A stretch of DNA of 64,000 nucleotides, from contig JBDNZS010000008.1 of the NCBI GenBank assembly GCA_047722935.1, forward strand, positions 1 to 64,000, written 5' to 3'. Position numbers and translations under genes: made by a program. Positions within the stretch are counted from its first letter, which is position 1, and each line of letters opens with the position of its first letter. Of the stretch, positions 41,622 to 51,555 are shown piece after piece. The notes beneath the pieces were generated by a model. That model saw nothing but the letters and a program-made list of their open reading frames with translations. It made no database searches and was not told the DNA's origin. This stretch comes from Ethanoligenens sp047722935 (GTDB lineage: Bacteria > Bacillota > Clostridia > Oscillospirales > Ethanoligenentaceae).

Positions 41622-42365
41622 ATGGGGAAGTGCGCATTGGTGACCGGCGCGTCACGCTCGATTGGCGCGGCCATTGCACTTAAATTGGCGCAAAAAGGAT
41701 ATAATATCGCGGTGGGATGCCATTCGCACGCATCAGTGGAAAACGGTGGGGAAGCCGTTGCCGCACAATGCAGAGAGTTAGGCGTGGAAGCTGCGTGCTT
41801 TGTCGCCGATGTTGCCGATTTTTCACAATGTGAACGAATGGTTGGGGAAGTCATCACGCATTTCGGCAGCATCGAGGCGCTGGTCAATAACGCGGGCATT
41901 ACAAAAGATGCATTGCTGGTGCAGATGAGCGAAGAACAGTACGACTCCGTTATTTCTGCCGACCTCAAAAGCGTTTTTAACATGATGCGCCATGCGGGCA
42001 AACGCATGATGAAAGCAAAGCACGGCGCTATCGTGAACATCACGTCGGTGGCGGGGCTGTATGGCAATCGCGGGCAGGCAAATTATTCCGCCGCAAAGGC
42101 CGGTATTGTGGGCATGACCAAGACCGCCGCGAAAGAACTGGGTGCACGGGGGATTACGGTCAATGCGGTCGCCCCCGGTTTTATTGAGACACCCATGACT
42201 GCGGCCATGCCGGAAAAGGCGCGGGAGGCGGCTCTTGGCTCCATTGCGCTACGTCGTCCCGGTACCTGCGAGGATGTGGCGAATGCGGTGGCATTTCTTG
42301 TTTCCGAAGAGGCTGCTTATATCACTGGGCAGGTTCTGGTGGTGGATGGCTGCATGACCATGTAA
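41622..42365 (+). CDS. fabG: 3-oxoacyl-ACP reductase
   Basis: A 247-residue short-chain dehydrogenase. NADP-binding TGASRSIGAAIA, NNAGITKD, and the catalytic Ser-Tyr-Lys set (NITSVAG, YSAAKAG). C-terminal PGFIETPMT and ITGQVLVVDGCM are typical of FabG. RBS AAAGGAGGAA. The unusual TGASRSIG (Ser for the commoner Gly-Arg-Gly) is a small variation. Next step after FabH/FabF. Confidence 0.95.
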   Translation: MGKCALVTGASRSIGAAIALKLAQKGYNIAVGCHSHASVENGGEAVAAQCRELGVEAACFVADVADFSQCERMVGEVITHFGSIEALVNNAGITKDALLVQMSEEQYDSVISADLKSVFNMMRHAGKRMMKAKHGAIVNITSVAGLYGNRGQANYSAAKAGIVGMTKTAAKELGARGITVNAVAPGFIETPMTAAMPEKAREAALGSIALRRPGTCEDVANAVAFLVSEEAAYITGQVLVVDGCMTM

Positions 42366-42467
42366 TATAAACAATCCAGTTTGTTTTTTATATAAGATTT
42401 TTTAAAGAGAGAAGCGGATGTCCGCGCGGCCGCGCGCGGCAGGGCAATGCGTTACGGAGGATGCGAT

Positions 42468-43703
42468 ATGCGTAGAGTAGCGATTACCGGTGTGGGCGTG
42501 ATTACCCCTGTGGGGTGCACGGTGGATACATTCTGGTCGAATATCAAGGCTGGGCACCATGGCATCGGCAAAGTGGAAAATTTGGATATGACCGGTCAAA
42601 AAATCTCGCTTGCCGCGCAGGTGAAAGACTTTGACGTTGAAAAATATATGGATAAGCACGAGGTGCGCCGCCTTGACCCCTATGCGCGCTTTGCTGCGGC
42701 GGCTGCGGTGGACGCGCTGGCGGACTGCGGCACGGATTTTGCCGATCTGGACCCCTATCGTGTAGGCGTTATCATCGGCAGCGGCATCGGCGGCCTGCAG
42801 ACCTTGGAAGCCAACCATGAAAAATTCGTGCAGAAAGGTCCGAATCGCGTGTCCGCCCTGATGATTCCGTTGATGATTGCCAACGCCGCAGCGGGACATA
42901 TCGCCATGAAGACCGGCTACAAAGGTGTGAATTACGCGACCGTCACAGCGTGCTCATCCAGCAACCATGCGGCGGGTGAGGCGTTTCATGCCATCCGGCA
43001 TGGTTATGCGGATGCAATTGTCACAGGCGGTGCGGAAGCCACCATCACGCCGTTTGCACTCGGCGCATTCGCCAATATGACGGCGCTGTGCAACGGCGAA
43101 GATCCAGATCGCGCGTCCATCCCGTTTGATGCCGAGCGCAGCGGATTCATCATGGGCGAGGGCGCGGGCATCCTCATTCTTGAGGAGTGGGAGCACGCGA
43201 AAGCGCGCGGTGCGAAGATTTATGCCGAAGTGGTGGGCTATGGCACGACCAATGACGCATATCACATCACCAGCCCCGCCCCAGACGGCAACGGCTTGGT
43301 AAAATCCATGGAGTTTGCCATTCAGGATGCGGGCGTGACACCCGACAAGATCAGTTATGTCAACGCGCATGGCACCTCCACCCCGCCCAATGACAGCACC
43401 GAGACCAAGGCCATCCGCACGCTTTTCGGCGACCATGCCGACAAACTCTGCGTCAGCTCTACCAAATCGATGACCGGGCATATGCTCGGCGCGGCCGGCG
43501 CGGTAGAAGCCATTATCAGTGCGCTTTCCCTGCGGGACGGAGTGGTGCCGCCTACTGCCAATTACAAAGTGAAAGACCCAGCCTGCGATCTTGATTACGT
43601 CACCGAAGGCGCGCGCGCACTGGATTATGACTACGCGATCTCCAATACCATGGGGTTCGGCGGGCACAACGCGACGCTCTGCCTAAAAAAATTCCGGGGA
43701 TAA
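42468..43703 (+). CDS. fabF: 3-oxoacyl-ACP synthase II (KAS II)
   Basis: 411 residues, the elongating condensing enzyme. Catalytic Cys in TVTACSSSNHAAGEA, with the two His residues in NAHGTSTPPNDSTE and TGHMLGAAGAVE. C-terminal SNTMGFGGHNATLCL is family-typical. The ATG seven bases after GGAGG was chosen over an upstream one overlapping it. The 102 bases after fabG include GC-rich palindromic sequence but no clear promoter. Confidence 0.96.
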   Translation: MRRVAITGVGVITPVGCTVDTFWSNIKAGHHGIGKVENLDMTGQKISLAAQVKDFDVEKYMDKHEVRRLDPYARFAAAAAVDALADCGTDFADLDPYRVGVIIGSGIGGLQTLEANHEKFVQKGPNRVSALMIPLMIANAAAGHIAMKTGYKGVNYATVTACSSSNHAAGEAFHAIRHGYADAIVTGGAEATITPFALGAFANMTALCNGEDPDRASIPFDAERSGFIMGEGAGILILEEWEHAKARGAKIYAEVVGYGTTNDAYHITSPAPDGNGLVKSMEFAIQDAGVTPDKISYVNAHGTSTPPNDSTETKAIRTLFGDHADKLCVSSTKSMTGHMLGAAGAVEAIISALSLRDGVVPPTANYKVKDPACDLDYVTEGARALDYDYAISNTMGFGGHNATLCLKKFRG

Positions 43704-43737
43704 CGGCAGCTTTGAGGGAAAAGAGGAACAGCGCATT

Positions 43738-44208
43738 ATGGATTTAAATATAGATACCATCAAAGAAATCATCGACCACGTGGATCAATCGGGGCTGTCG
43801 GTATTTAAATTGGAAACGGAGGGCTTCAAGCTCTGCGTGGAAAAAGCGCAGGCGGTGCAGGTGGTTTCTGCGCCGACGGCGGTGCTTCCGACTGTGCAGG
43901 CGGCCGCTTGCCCTGCGTGTGAGGATTCGGGGAGGCAGGTGCAGGAAGCACAGCCTGCCAAAGCCGAGGTGTGCGGCAATGTGGTTACCTCGCCCATTGT
44001 GGGAACCTTTTATGCCTCTGCCTCACCGGAAAAGCCAGTGTTTTCCAAAGTGGGCCAGACGGTGAAAAAAGGCGATGTGTTGTTCATCGTGGAGTCCATG
44101 AAGCTGATGAACGAGATTACCAGCGAATACGACGGTACCATCGAGGAGATTTACGTACAGGACGGGCAAAGTCTGGAATATGGGCAGCCGGTACTGCGTA
44201 TCGTGTAA
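43738..44208 (+). CDS. accB: Acetyl-CoA carboxylase biotin carboxyl carrier protein
   Basis: 156 residues. An N-terminal helical segment (about 1-40), a Cys/Ala-rich linker (about 40-80) with CPAC and a C-terminal biotinyl domain. The biotin lysine is in ESMKLMNEI, a Ser variant of the EAMKM motif. The end SLEYGQPVLRIV is standard. It carries carboxybiotin between AccC and AccDA. Confidence 0.94.
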   Translation: MDLNIDTIKEIIDHVDQSGLSVFKLETEGFKLCVEKAQAVQVVSAPTAVLPTVQAAACPACEDSGRQVQEAQPAKAEVCGNVVTSPIVGTFYASASPEKPVFSKVGQTVKKGDVLFIVESMKLMNEITSEYDGTIEEIYVQDGQSLEYGQPVLRIV

Positions 44209-44242
44209 ACAGCGTTCTAACAGGGAAAAGAGGAAAAACAAG

Positions 44243-44689
44243 ATGGCGGTTGTGATGGACAAGGAAGCCATAAAAGAAGTGATTCCGCATCGTGATCCGT
44301 TTTTGCTCATTGATGAGATCGTGGAGCTGGAGCCGGGGCATCATGTGGTGGCCAGAAAGCATTTGAAAGAGGATGAATTCTGGTTCAAAGGGCATTTCCC
44401 GGGGATGCCGGTGCAGCCGGGCGTGCTTACGCTGGAGATGCTGGCACAGGCTGGCGCGGTGTGTGTACTGTCCATGCCCGAGAATAAAGGGAAAGTCGCA
44501 ATGTTTGCCGGTGCGGATAAGGTGCGCTGGCGTCGGCCGGTTTTGCCCGGCGAAACACTGATACTTGAAGTAACTGTTACGAAATTCCGTGGGCCGGTCG
44601 GCTTTGGCACCGCCAAAGCCAGCGTGGATGGCAAAAAGGCCGTGACTGCCGACATCTCCTTTGCCATCAGTGAGCCGGCAAAGGGTTGA
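44243..44689 (+). CDS. fabZ: 3-hydroxyacyl-ACP dehydratase
   Basis: 148 residues of hot-dog fold. Motifs PHRDPFLLIDEI, FKGHFPGMPVQPGVLTLEML with the catalytic His and Glu, and DKVRWRRPVLPG. The only dehydratase in the cluster. The ATG after AAAGAGGAA was chosen over earlier frame overlapping accB. Confidence 0.95.
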   Translation: MAVVMDKEAIKEVIPHRDPFLLIDEIVELEPGHHVVARKHLKEDEFWFKGHFPGMPVQPGVLTLEMLAQAGAVCVLSMPENKGKVAMFAGADKVRWRRPVLPGETLILEVTVTKFRGPVGFGTAKASVDGKKAVTADISFAISEPAKG

Positions 44690-44751
44690 TTGCGCGGACG
44701 CCAAGCCTATACGAAAACCGTCTGCCCGAAAAACAGGGAGCTATAAGATAC

Positions 44752-46122
<1,371 letters not shown>

Positions 46123-46215
46123 TGGTCACCCTGTGCTGGGGAGTACTTGCTGCTTTAAATCGGCATGACTTGTGAACTGAAACGCGGGCCTGCGCCCGTT
46201 GAGAGGTGAATACCG

Positions 46216-47091
46216 TTGCTCGAAGACTTGTTTAAAACCGTCAAAAGCCGCATGGCGGACGTACCACTGCCGCATTCTGCCGGGAGCGGTGTCAATATCC
46301 CGGAAGATTTGTGGTTTCAGTGCCCGCGCTGCCGAGCGGCGACGCTCAAGGAAGAATTTGCACGCAACCTCGGGGTGTGTCCGAAGTGTGGGTATCACGC
46401 GCGTATTTCTGCCGACAACCGGTTGGCATTGACGGTAGACGATGACAGCTTTTCGGCGTTTGATACGTCGATGCATTCGCTGAATCCCATTGATTTTCCC
46501 GATTATGAAAAGAAAGTGGAAGCGCTTTCGCAAAAAACGGGTTTGCGCGAGGCGGTGGTTACCGGACAGTGCCGCATTGAGGGTGAGCAGACTGTGATTG
46601 GCGTGATGGACAGCCGGTTCATGATGGCGTCGATGGGTTCGGTGGTGGGAGAAAAAATTACCCGCGCATTTGAGTACGCTACCCATGAGGGACTGCCCGT
46701 GGTTCTCTTCACGGCGTCGGGCGGCGCACGGATGCAGGAGGGTATCGTTTCTTTGATGCAGATGGCTAAGACTTCAGCGGCTGTGGCGCGCCACAGCGAC
46801 GCCGGCCTGCTTTACATCACTGTGATGACCGACCCGACCACCGGTGGCGTGACCGCCAGTTTTGCGTCGTTGGGGGACATCATTTTGGTCGAACCGAAAG
46901 CGCTGGTCGGTTTTGCCGGGCGGCGCGTGATTGAGGGCACCATCCATCAACATTTGCCGGATGATTTTCAGTCCGCTGAGTTCCAATTGGAACACGGTTT
47001 CGCAGATGCTATTGTGACCCGCGCGGAGATGAAGGCTGTGTTGGGGCGCTTGCTGCGGATGCATACGAAAGGCGGTGTGCAGCATGGCTGA
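46216..47091 (+). CDS. accD: Acetyl-CoA carboxylase carboxyltransferase beta subunit
   Basis: 291 residues. An N-terminal zinc ribbon with CPRC and CPKC (about residues 36-58), then the crotonase-like core with SGGARMQEGIVSLMQMAKTSA and DPTTGGVTASFA. TTG start behind GAGAGGTGA. Partner of AccA, whose start overlaps its end by eight bases. Confidence 0.96.
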   Translation: MLEDLFKTVKSRMADVPLPHSAGSGVNIPEDLWFQCPRCRAATLKEEFARNLGVCPKCGYHARISADNRLALTVDDDSFSAFDTSMHSLNPIDFPDYEKKVEALSQKTGLREAVVTGQCRIEGEQTVIGVMDSRFMMASMGSVVGEKITRAFEYATHEGLPVVLFTASGGARMQEGIVSLMQMAKTSAAVARHSDAGLLYITVMTDPTTGGVTASFASLGDIILVEPKALVGFAGRRVIEGTIHQHLPDDFQSAEFQLEHGFADAIVTRAEMKAVLGRLLRMHTKGGVQHG

Positions 47092-47887
47092 ACGCAGTGC
47101 GTGGGACCGTATACAAATTGTACACGGTAAGGATAGGCCGACCATCCATGATTATATCCCCCAGCTGTTCGATGATTTTTTTGAGCTGCACGGCGACCGC
47201 AGTTTCGGAGACGACGGCGCGATTCTTGGCGGCGTGGCATTGTTCCATGACCGCCCGGTGACGGTGGTCGGCATGGTGAAAGGGCATACGTTTGAGGAAA
47301 ACAAGCGCGCCAACTTCGCCATGCCCAGTCCCGAGGGGTATCGCAAGGCGCTGCGGCTTATCCGGCAGGCGGAAAAATTTCATCGTCCAGTGATTTGCTT
47401 GGTGGATACGCAGGGCGCGAACCCCAGTGTGGGCGCGGAGGAACGCGGGCAAGGTGAGGCCATTGCCCGCAATATTATGGAGCTGTTTCGCATCCAGACG
47501 CCGATTGTCAGCGTCATCATGGGCGAGGGCGGAAGCGGTGGAGCCTTGGCGCTGGGTGTCTGTGACGAACTGGCCATGTTAGAAAATGCAGTGTATTCGG
47601 TCATTTCCCCGCGCGGGTTTGCCAGCATCCTTTGGAAAGATGCCGCGCGTGAGCAGGAGGCTGCGGAACTGCTCAAGATGACCGCGCCCGATCTGGTGCG
47701 CTTTGGCGTAGCGGACTACATCATTCCGGAGCCCGAGGGCGGCGCACAGAGCGACCCGCAGGCGATGGCGGCGGCATTGAACGACTATCTGCGGCAGGCC
47801 ATCGAGCGGCTGGCGGGTCTTTCCAATGAGGTGCTGCTGGAGCGGCGATATCATAAATTCCGCCAGATCGGGTTGTTTTCGGAATAA
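47084..47887 (+). CDS. accA: Acetyl-CoA carboxylase carboxyltransferase alpha subunit
   Basis: 267 residues. Crotonase fold with CLVDTQGANPSVGAEERGQ, IGEGGSGGALALGVCD in the form MGEGGSGGALA, and SVISPRGFASILWKDA. The N-terminal helical extension of the E. coli enzyme is short, as in many Clostridia. The ATG three codons inside the longest frame follows AAGGCGGTG. Last gene of the fab/acc run. Confidence 0.96.
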   Translation: MAERSAWDRIQIVHGKDRPTIHDYIPQLFDDFFELHGDRSFGDDGAILGGVALFHDRPVTVVGMVKGHTFEENKRANFAMPSPEGYRKALRLIRQAEKFHRPVICLVDTQGANPSVGAEERGQGEAIARNIMELFRIQTPIVSVIMGEGGSGGALALGVCDELAMLENAVYSVISPRGFASILWKDAAREQEAAELLKMTAPDLVRFGVADYIIPEPEGGAQSDPQAMAAALNDYLRQAIERLAGLSNEVLLERRYHKFRQIGLFSE

Positions 47888-48016
47888 ACGGATACAGCCG
47901 GTCATCATGTCCAAGGTGATTTAACTGCGGTTCTGTTTGCTCAGCCTGAAAATGCCTCTTGTTGGGTGGCTTTTGCAACAATACTGCACTTGAACAGAAA
48001 AGCAACAGGCGCCTGC

Positions 48017-48045
48017 TTGACAATGGGCGCGCGCGCATGTAGAAT
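48017..48045 (+). promoter_or_regulatory. acpP promoter
   Basis: Consensus TTGACA and TAGAAT with 17-base spacing, giving acpP its own transcript with a leader of about 160 bases. Bases 47888-48016 show no gene or clear terminator. Confidence 0.8.
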
Positions 48046-48121
48046 AATAGAGCGATTGGACTTGATACGGTGTAAGTCCGATGGTGGTTTTGGCACGTGC
48101 ATGTACCGACGTTGCCACCTG

Positions 48122-48168
48122 CCGTTGACACGGCGGCCGCTGTAAGAATCGCCGGTGGACGGTTTTTT
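48122..48168 (+). terminator. Terminator-like hairpin in the acpP leader
   Basis: Two-part stem: CCGT with ACGG outside and CACGGCG with CGCCG(g)TG inside, followed by T6, 42 bases ahead of the acpP start. GGACTT/AAGTCC and GGTGG/CCACC hairpins lie upstream in the same leader. It may be an attenuator or the terminator for transcripts arriving from accA. Confidence 0.55.
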
Positions 48169-48210
48169 GCAAAAAGGCCGTTGATACCAACCGAAAAGGA
48201 GGGACAACGA

Positions 48211-48441
48211 ATGGTATTTGAAAAAGTGAAAGAGACGCTCTGCGAGCAGCTGGATGTGGAAGAAGACAAAGTTACATTAGAGGCTTCCATCATTGATGAT
48301 CTTGGAGCGGATTCTCTGGATGTCGTCGACTTGATTATGTCGCTTGAAGAGGAATTCGAAATCGAAATTCCTGATGAAGATGTCGAGCATATGAAAACAG
48401 TAGGCGATATCGTCAAATATGTAGAGGAAAAAACGAAGTAA
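48211..48441 (+). CDS. acpP: Acyl carrier protein
   Basis: 76 residues, acidic, with the phosphopantetheine serine in LGADSLDVVDLIMSLEEEF (Ser39 region) and the ending EIEIPDEDVEHMKTVGDI. It carries growing acyl chains for all Fab enzymes upstream. The ATG after AAAAGGAGGG is clear; the longer frame reads through the leader hairpin. It is 320 bases after accA, with its own promoter. Confidence 0.97.
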   Translation: MVFEKVKETLCEQLDVEEDKVTLEASIIDDLGADSLDVVDLIMSLEEEFEIEIPDEDVEHMKTVGDIVKYVEEKTK

Positions 48442-48489
48442 GATACGTGCTTGCAAACGGGCAGTTGCCGGCAAGCGGGTGACACTTTG

Positions 48490-48526
48490 AAAAGGGAGCC
48501 GCGTTTTTGTGAACGTGCTCCCTTTT
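48490..48526 (+). terminator. Terminator after acpP
   Basis: AAAAGGGAGC / GCTCCCTTTT with an inner GCGTT/AACGT extension, about 50 bases after acpP. Confidence 0.85.
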
Positions 48527-48535
48527 CCTCTGCGC

Positions 48536-48584
48536 AAAAATCCCGCAGAAGCCCAGACGACGGTCTGACTCCTGCGGGATTTTT
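48536..48584. terminator. Second terminator, ends the small minus-strand gene
   Basis: AAAAATCCCGCAG / CTGCGGGATTTTT, with a GC-rich inner hairpin, 36 bases after the stop of the minus-strand small membrane protein; works in both directions. Confidence 0.85.
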
Positions 48585-48619
48585 GCATGGGACAGGGATA
48601 CGCATATATGGGGGAGGCT

Positions 48620-48772
48620 TTAGGCAAGCCCGCAATCCACATAGTCTTTCCATTTTTCATTGTAGGCTTTTTCGCGGGAAACACGATACAGAAAATATGC
48701 GACCCCGCCGGATACCGCGAGCAAAACTGCTGCCGCAGTGACCAAAGCGCCTACCGTATGGGTGAGTTTCAT
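48620..48772 (-). CDS. Small single-pass membrane protein, 50 residues
   Basis: ATG six bases after CGGAGG. The product has one hydrophobic helix (about 8-29, GALVTAAAVLLAVSGGVAYF) and a charged tail SREKAYNEKWKDYVDCGLA. A consensus promoter lies about 75 bases upstream and a strong terminator follows, so it is a complete one-gene unit. I do not recognise a family. The lone Cys near the C-terminus may be notable. Confidence 0.75.
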   Translation of the reverse strand: MKLTHTVGALVTAAAVLLAVSGGVAYFLYRVSREKAYNEKWKDYVDCGLA

Positions 48773-48846
48773 AAAAAGCCTCCGTTTCCGATTGGGTACG
48801 GTTCAATGCCACGCATACCGTAACCTCGGCATTCTCTTATAAAAGC

Positions 48847-48875
48847 ATGATAATCTATTTTTTACAGAAAGTCAA
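48847..48875 (-). promoter_or_regulatory. Promoter of the small membrane protein
   Basis: TTGACT and TATCAT on the minus strand, 17 bases apart. Confidence 0.7.
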
Positions 48876-48910
48876 CTTGACCGTCTGCCTGTTGGTGAAA
48901 TGGCTGCATA

Positions 48911-48950
48911 TAAAAATTCCGAAAAACGTGCAGTACGCTTTTCGGAATCT
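48911..48950 (-). terminator. Terminator after rpsT
   Basis: ATTCCGAAAA / TTTTCGGAAT stem with a T-rich tail on the minus strand, about 50 bases after the rpsT stop. Confidence 0.85.
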
Positions 48951-49001
48951 GTTTTGTATGCTTAAAAGAAACACGCACGGCTCAGTAACCGTAAACCCCG
49001 C

Positions 49002-49262
49002 TTATTTCGCTTGGTTAAACGCTTTTGCAAGCTGAGACTTTTTCCGGGCGGCGGTATTCTTATGCAGAATGCCCTTTGCGACAGCTTTGTCGATTTTGAC
49101 AACGGCTGTTTTAAGCGCATCCGCTTTGTTTTCAGCACCATCGCTCACGGCGACCTGCGCCTTTTTAATGGAGGTGCGCAGTGCGGATTTAAACGCCTTG
49201 TTGCGCAGCGTTTTGACTGCAATGACTTTCACACGCTTCTTGGCGGATTTAATGTTTGGCAT
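49002..49262 (-). CDS. rpsT: 30S ribosomal protein S20
   Basis: 86 residues, very basic and helical: PNIKSAKKRVKVIAVKTLRN at the start and KGILHKNTAARKKSQLAKAF near the end. The ATG after AAAAGGAGGTG gives the canonical MPNIKSA start. It binds 16S rRNA early in assembly. It is divergent from gpr, a common arrangement in Clostridia and Bacillus. Confidence 0.97.
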   Translation of the reverse strand: MPNIKSAKKRVKVIAVKTLRNKAFKSALRTSIKKAQVAVSDGAENKADALKTAVVKIDKAVAKGILHKNTAARKKSQLAKAFNQAK

Positions 49263-49440
49263 GTTGACACCTCCTTTTTTCACATAAACCAGTAACTATA
49301 AGTATAGCATGGATTATGCCATAATGCAATACTTTTTTAAAATTGTCGATATCCACTTTTATAACGCGCTTATTTGCGCATAACGGGATGCGGCGGGGAG
49401 ATAATAGGAAAAAAAGTAAAAAAGTAAAGGCGGTGCGTTC

Positions 49441-50355
49441 GTGGCACAGATACGGACAGACCTTGCCGTAGAGGCACATGAGATTGCGAAAAACGCGGGC
49501 AGACTGACGGGTGTAGAGTCGTCTGAGGAAACCACTGGCCATGTGAAGTGCACACGGGTGAAAGTCCTGGACGAACATGGAGAGCAAGCCATCGGCAAAC
49601 CGGTGGGTACCTATGTGACTGTGGAAGTGCCGGGGTTGGACGATACAGAAGGAGAAACCTTTTTGTCGGCAGTGGAAGCCGTGGCCAGGGAACTGGGCGA
49701 GGTGCTAAAGGGAATGCAGGGCGAGGTGCTGGTGGCAGGGTTAGGCAATGCTGAAATGACACCAGACGCCATTGGGCCGCGCAGTGTACAGAATGTGTTG
49801 GTTACTCGGCATGTGGCGGGTGAACTCTCACAAATCAGCGGCATGGAGGGTACGCGGGGTGTTGCCGCTATCGCCCCCGGTGTTCTAGGGCAGACCGGCG
49901 TGGAAGCTGGAGAAATTTTAAAAGCGCTGGTGCTCAAGTTGAACCCTGCGGCAGTGATTGTTGTGGATGCGCTGGCATCCCGCCGTGCGGCGAGATTGGG
50001 TAATACCATCCAGATTGCGGATACCGGTATCATTCCGGGTTCCGGGGTGGGCAATGCGCGTTTCGCGGTCAATCAAGAGTCGCTCGGTGTACCGGTGATT
50101 GCGCTTGGCGTGCCCACAGTGGTGGATGCCGCTACTCTTGCGGTCGATTTGATTGAGGATGCGGGATTCCACGCCGACGAGGCGGCGCGCGAAAAAATCC
50201 GGCACAGTGCATGCCCGAACGACACGCCAATGTTTGTCACACCGCGTTTCATTGATCTGATTGTGGAGCATGCCGCCCGCTTGACTGGTTTTGCAATCAA
50301 TCGTGCGCTCAATCCCTCTATTTCCTATGACGATATGGTCGCCATGCTTGCTTGA
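49441..50355 (+). CDS. gpr: Germination protease
   Basis: 304 residues. The aspartic-type protease that degrades small acid-soluble spore proteins at germination. The N-terminal RTDLAVEAHEIA matches the zymogen processing region, and GLGNAEMTPDAIGPRSVQNV, AIAPGVLGQTGVEAGEI and IIPGSGVGNAR are family motifs. GTG start. A GCATA element and an ATAATA box lie upstream with spacing roughly as for sigma-G, but I am not sure of it. It shows that the organism has spore genes. Confidence 0.95.
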   Translation: MAQIRTDLAVEAHEIAKNAGRLTGVESSEETTGHVKCTRVKVLDEHGEQAIGKPVGTYVTVEVPGLDDTEGETFLSAVEAVARELGEVLKGMQGEVLVAGLGNAEMTPDAIGPRSVQNVLVTRHVAGELSQISGMEGTRGVAAIAPGVLGQTGVEAGEILKALVLKLNPAAVIVVDALASRRAARLGNTIQIADTGIIPGSGVGNARFAVNQESLGVPVIALGVPTVVDAATLAVDLIEDAGFHADEAAREKIRHSACPNDTPMFVTPRFIDLIVEHAARLTGFAINRALNPSISYDDMVAMLA

Positions 50356-50561
50356 TGGGTGTAGCCCGCGTTTGCATGCAGATAAAGCGATGCAAATCGA
50401 CCGTGCACAGCCTGTAAGCAGGGGTGCATCGTTCGCATAACCCTTTTCCGTAACGCATATATTGGCGGTAAAAGGACATCCCCCCAACCGGAGGGATGCA
50501 GATGTGACATGGTGCAAACTGGAGAAGGTTTGCGCTTCTGTAGGGAAAGGGTGTACAAAAC
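50356..50561 (+). other. Non-coding stretch after gpr with several hairpins
   Basis: TTTGCAT/ATGCAAA, TGCAC...GGGTGCA and GCAAAC/GTTTGC can each form a stem, but none is followed by a T-run. I see no gene here. Confidence 0.4.
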
Positions 50562-50960
50562 ATGCGGATCATTATGGGAAAAGTGCATCAAGACCGGGCG
50601 GTGCATCCGAGGCAAGTCACAGCGCCGGGTCGGGCGCACCGTGCCAGCCCAGCAAAACCGGCGCAGCATAGCAAGAAGCAGCGATCGGGCAACGCGGTGT
50701 TTGTGCTGCTGGGGGCGGCATTTATTGCCACAATCGCCGCGGGTGTGCACGAGGGGATGATTGCCCGTTTGAGCGGGACGACACAGAAAGCGGCGGTACT
50801 CAGCGCGCAGATGTCATATCCACATGGCGGGCAGACTGTCGCCGCGCGTGAAATGAATAAGTTACAAGGAATCTTTACTGGAACCGCACAGCAAAAGAGC
50901 CAATCGGCGGCCTCCGAAAGCAAACAGGTGGAAAAGAAAGAGACTGCATCCGGCAAATAA
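50562..50960 (+). CDS. Predicted membrane protein downstream of gpr
   Basis: 132 residues: a basic cytoplasmic N-terminus (about 1-45, many Arg and His), one membrane helix (GNAVFVLLGAAFIATIAAGV) and a polar extracytoplasmic tail rich in Gln, Ser and Lys. In Bacillus and many Clostridia spoIIP follows gpr; this protein has the topology of the SpoIIP N-terminus, but the amidase domain is absent. It may be a degenerate SpoIIP, or an unrelated protein. RBS AGGGAAAGGGTG. Confidence 0.6.
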   Translation: MRIIMGKVHQDRAVHPRQVTAPGRAHRASPAKPAQHSKKQRSGNAVFVLLGAAFIATIAAGVHEGMIARLSGTTQKAAVLSAQMSYPHGGQTVAAREMNKLQGIFTGTAQQKSQSAASESKQVEKKETASGK

Positions 50961-51030
50961 CGCAAACAGCGGCGTCTTTTGCTCTCGGTTGCAGGCGTAA
51001 TGACAGGAAGTAGCATACAGGGGATATCGA

Positions 51031-51471
51031 ATGAAACGTCCGTTTTGGAAACCGAATGACCGCATTGTGCAGGCACCACCGCGCCCACGCGCAGTGCGGA
51101 TACTCACAGGTCTTTTTTTGGCGGTGGTGGCCGCGTCATTCATCACGGCGGTTGGCGTAGTAGATTACCAATCACGCGTGGTCGGCTGGAACCAGCATCA
51201 GCAGGAGTTTGGCATTTTGCTAACAAAAGATGACATAAAGATTACCCTGTTGGGTATGAAGGGCACATTTGCGCTTCAGCCGGTTTACCAATCTGTGGCC
51301 TATGCGCGGAAATATCAGCAGGGCGTCGACACAATAAAACCTGCGTCGGCATGGCTGGCACAGGCGGTGGGGAGAGTTGCAGTACAGGCGCAGGGCTGGA
51401 GAGTGCGGCGCGCGGTGCTGTTGCTCTGGGGCCACGCCGGGGATCTGCGTCCGCTTTTGGAAATGGAATAG
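51031..51471 (+). CDS. Predicted membrane protein, unknown
   Basis: 146 residues with a basic start (MKRPFWKPNDRIVQAPPRPR), one membrane helix (about 24-44) and a C-terminal domain of about 95 residues, rich in Val, Gln and Trp, ending LLLWGHAGDLRPLLEME. RBS CAGGGGATATCGA is modest. It lies 70 bases after the previous membrane protein and is likely in the same transcript. I do not recognise the family; a spore-envelope role is only a guess from context. Confidence 0.65.
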   Translation: MKRPFWKPNDRIVQAPPRPRAVRILTGLFLAVVAASFITAVGVVDYQSRVVGWNQHQQEFGILLTKDDIKITLLGMKGTFALQPVYQSVAYARKYQQGVDTIKPASAWLAQAVGRVAVQAQGWRVRRAVLLLWGHAGDLRPLLEME

Positions 51472-51498
51472 ACACACTGGGCATTTTGCAATATGAAG

Positions 51499-51538
51499 AA
51501 GCAGCCGGATGATTTTTTGAAAGTCATCCGGCTGCTTT
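51499..51538. terminator. Terminator between the gpr unit and tsaD
   Basis: AAGCAGCCGGATGA / TCATCCGGCTGCTT, a perfect 14-pair stem with a T-rich loop side, between convergent genes. Confidence 0.85.
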
Positions 51539-51555
51539 AGAGAAAATGGGGTTGT

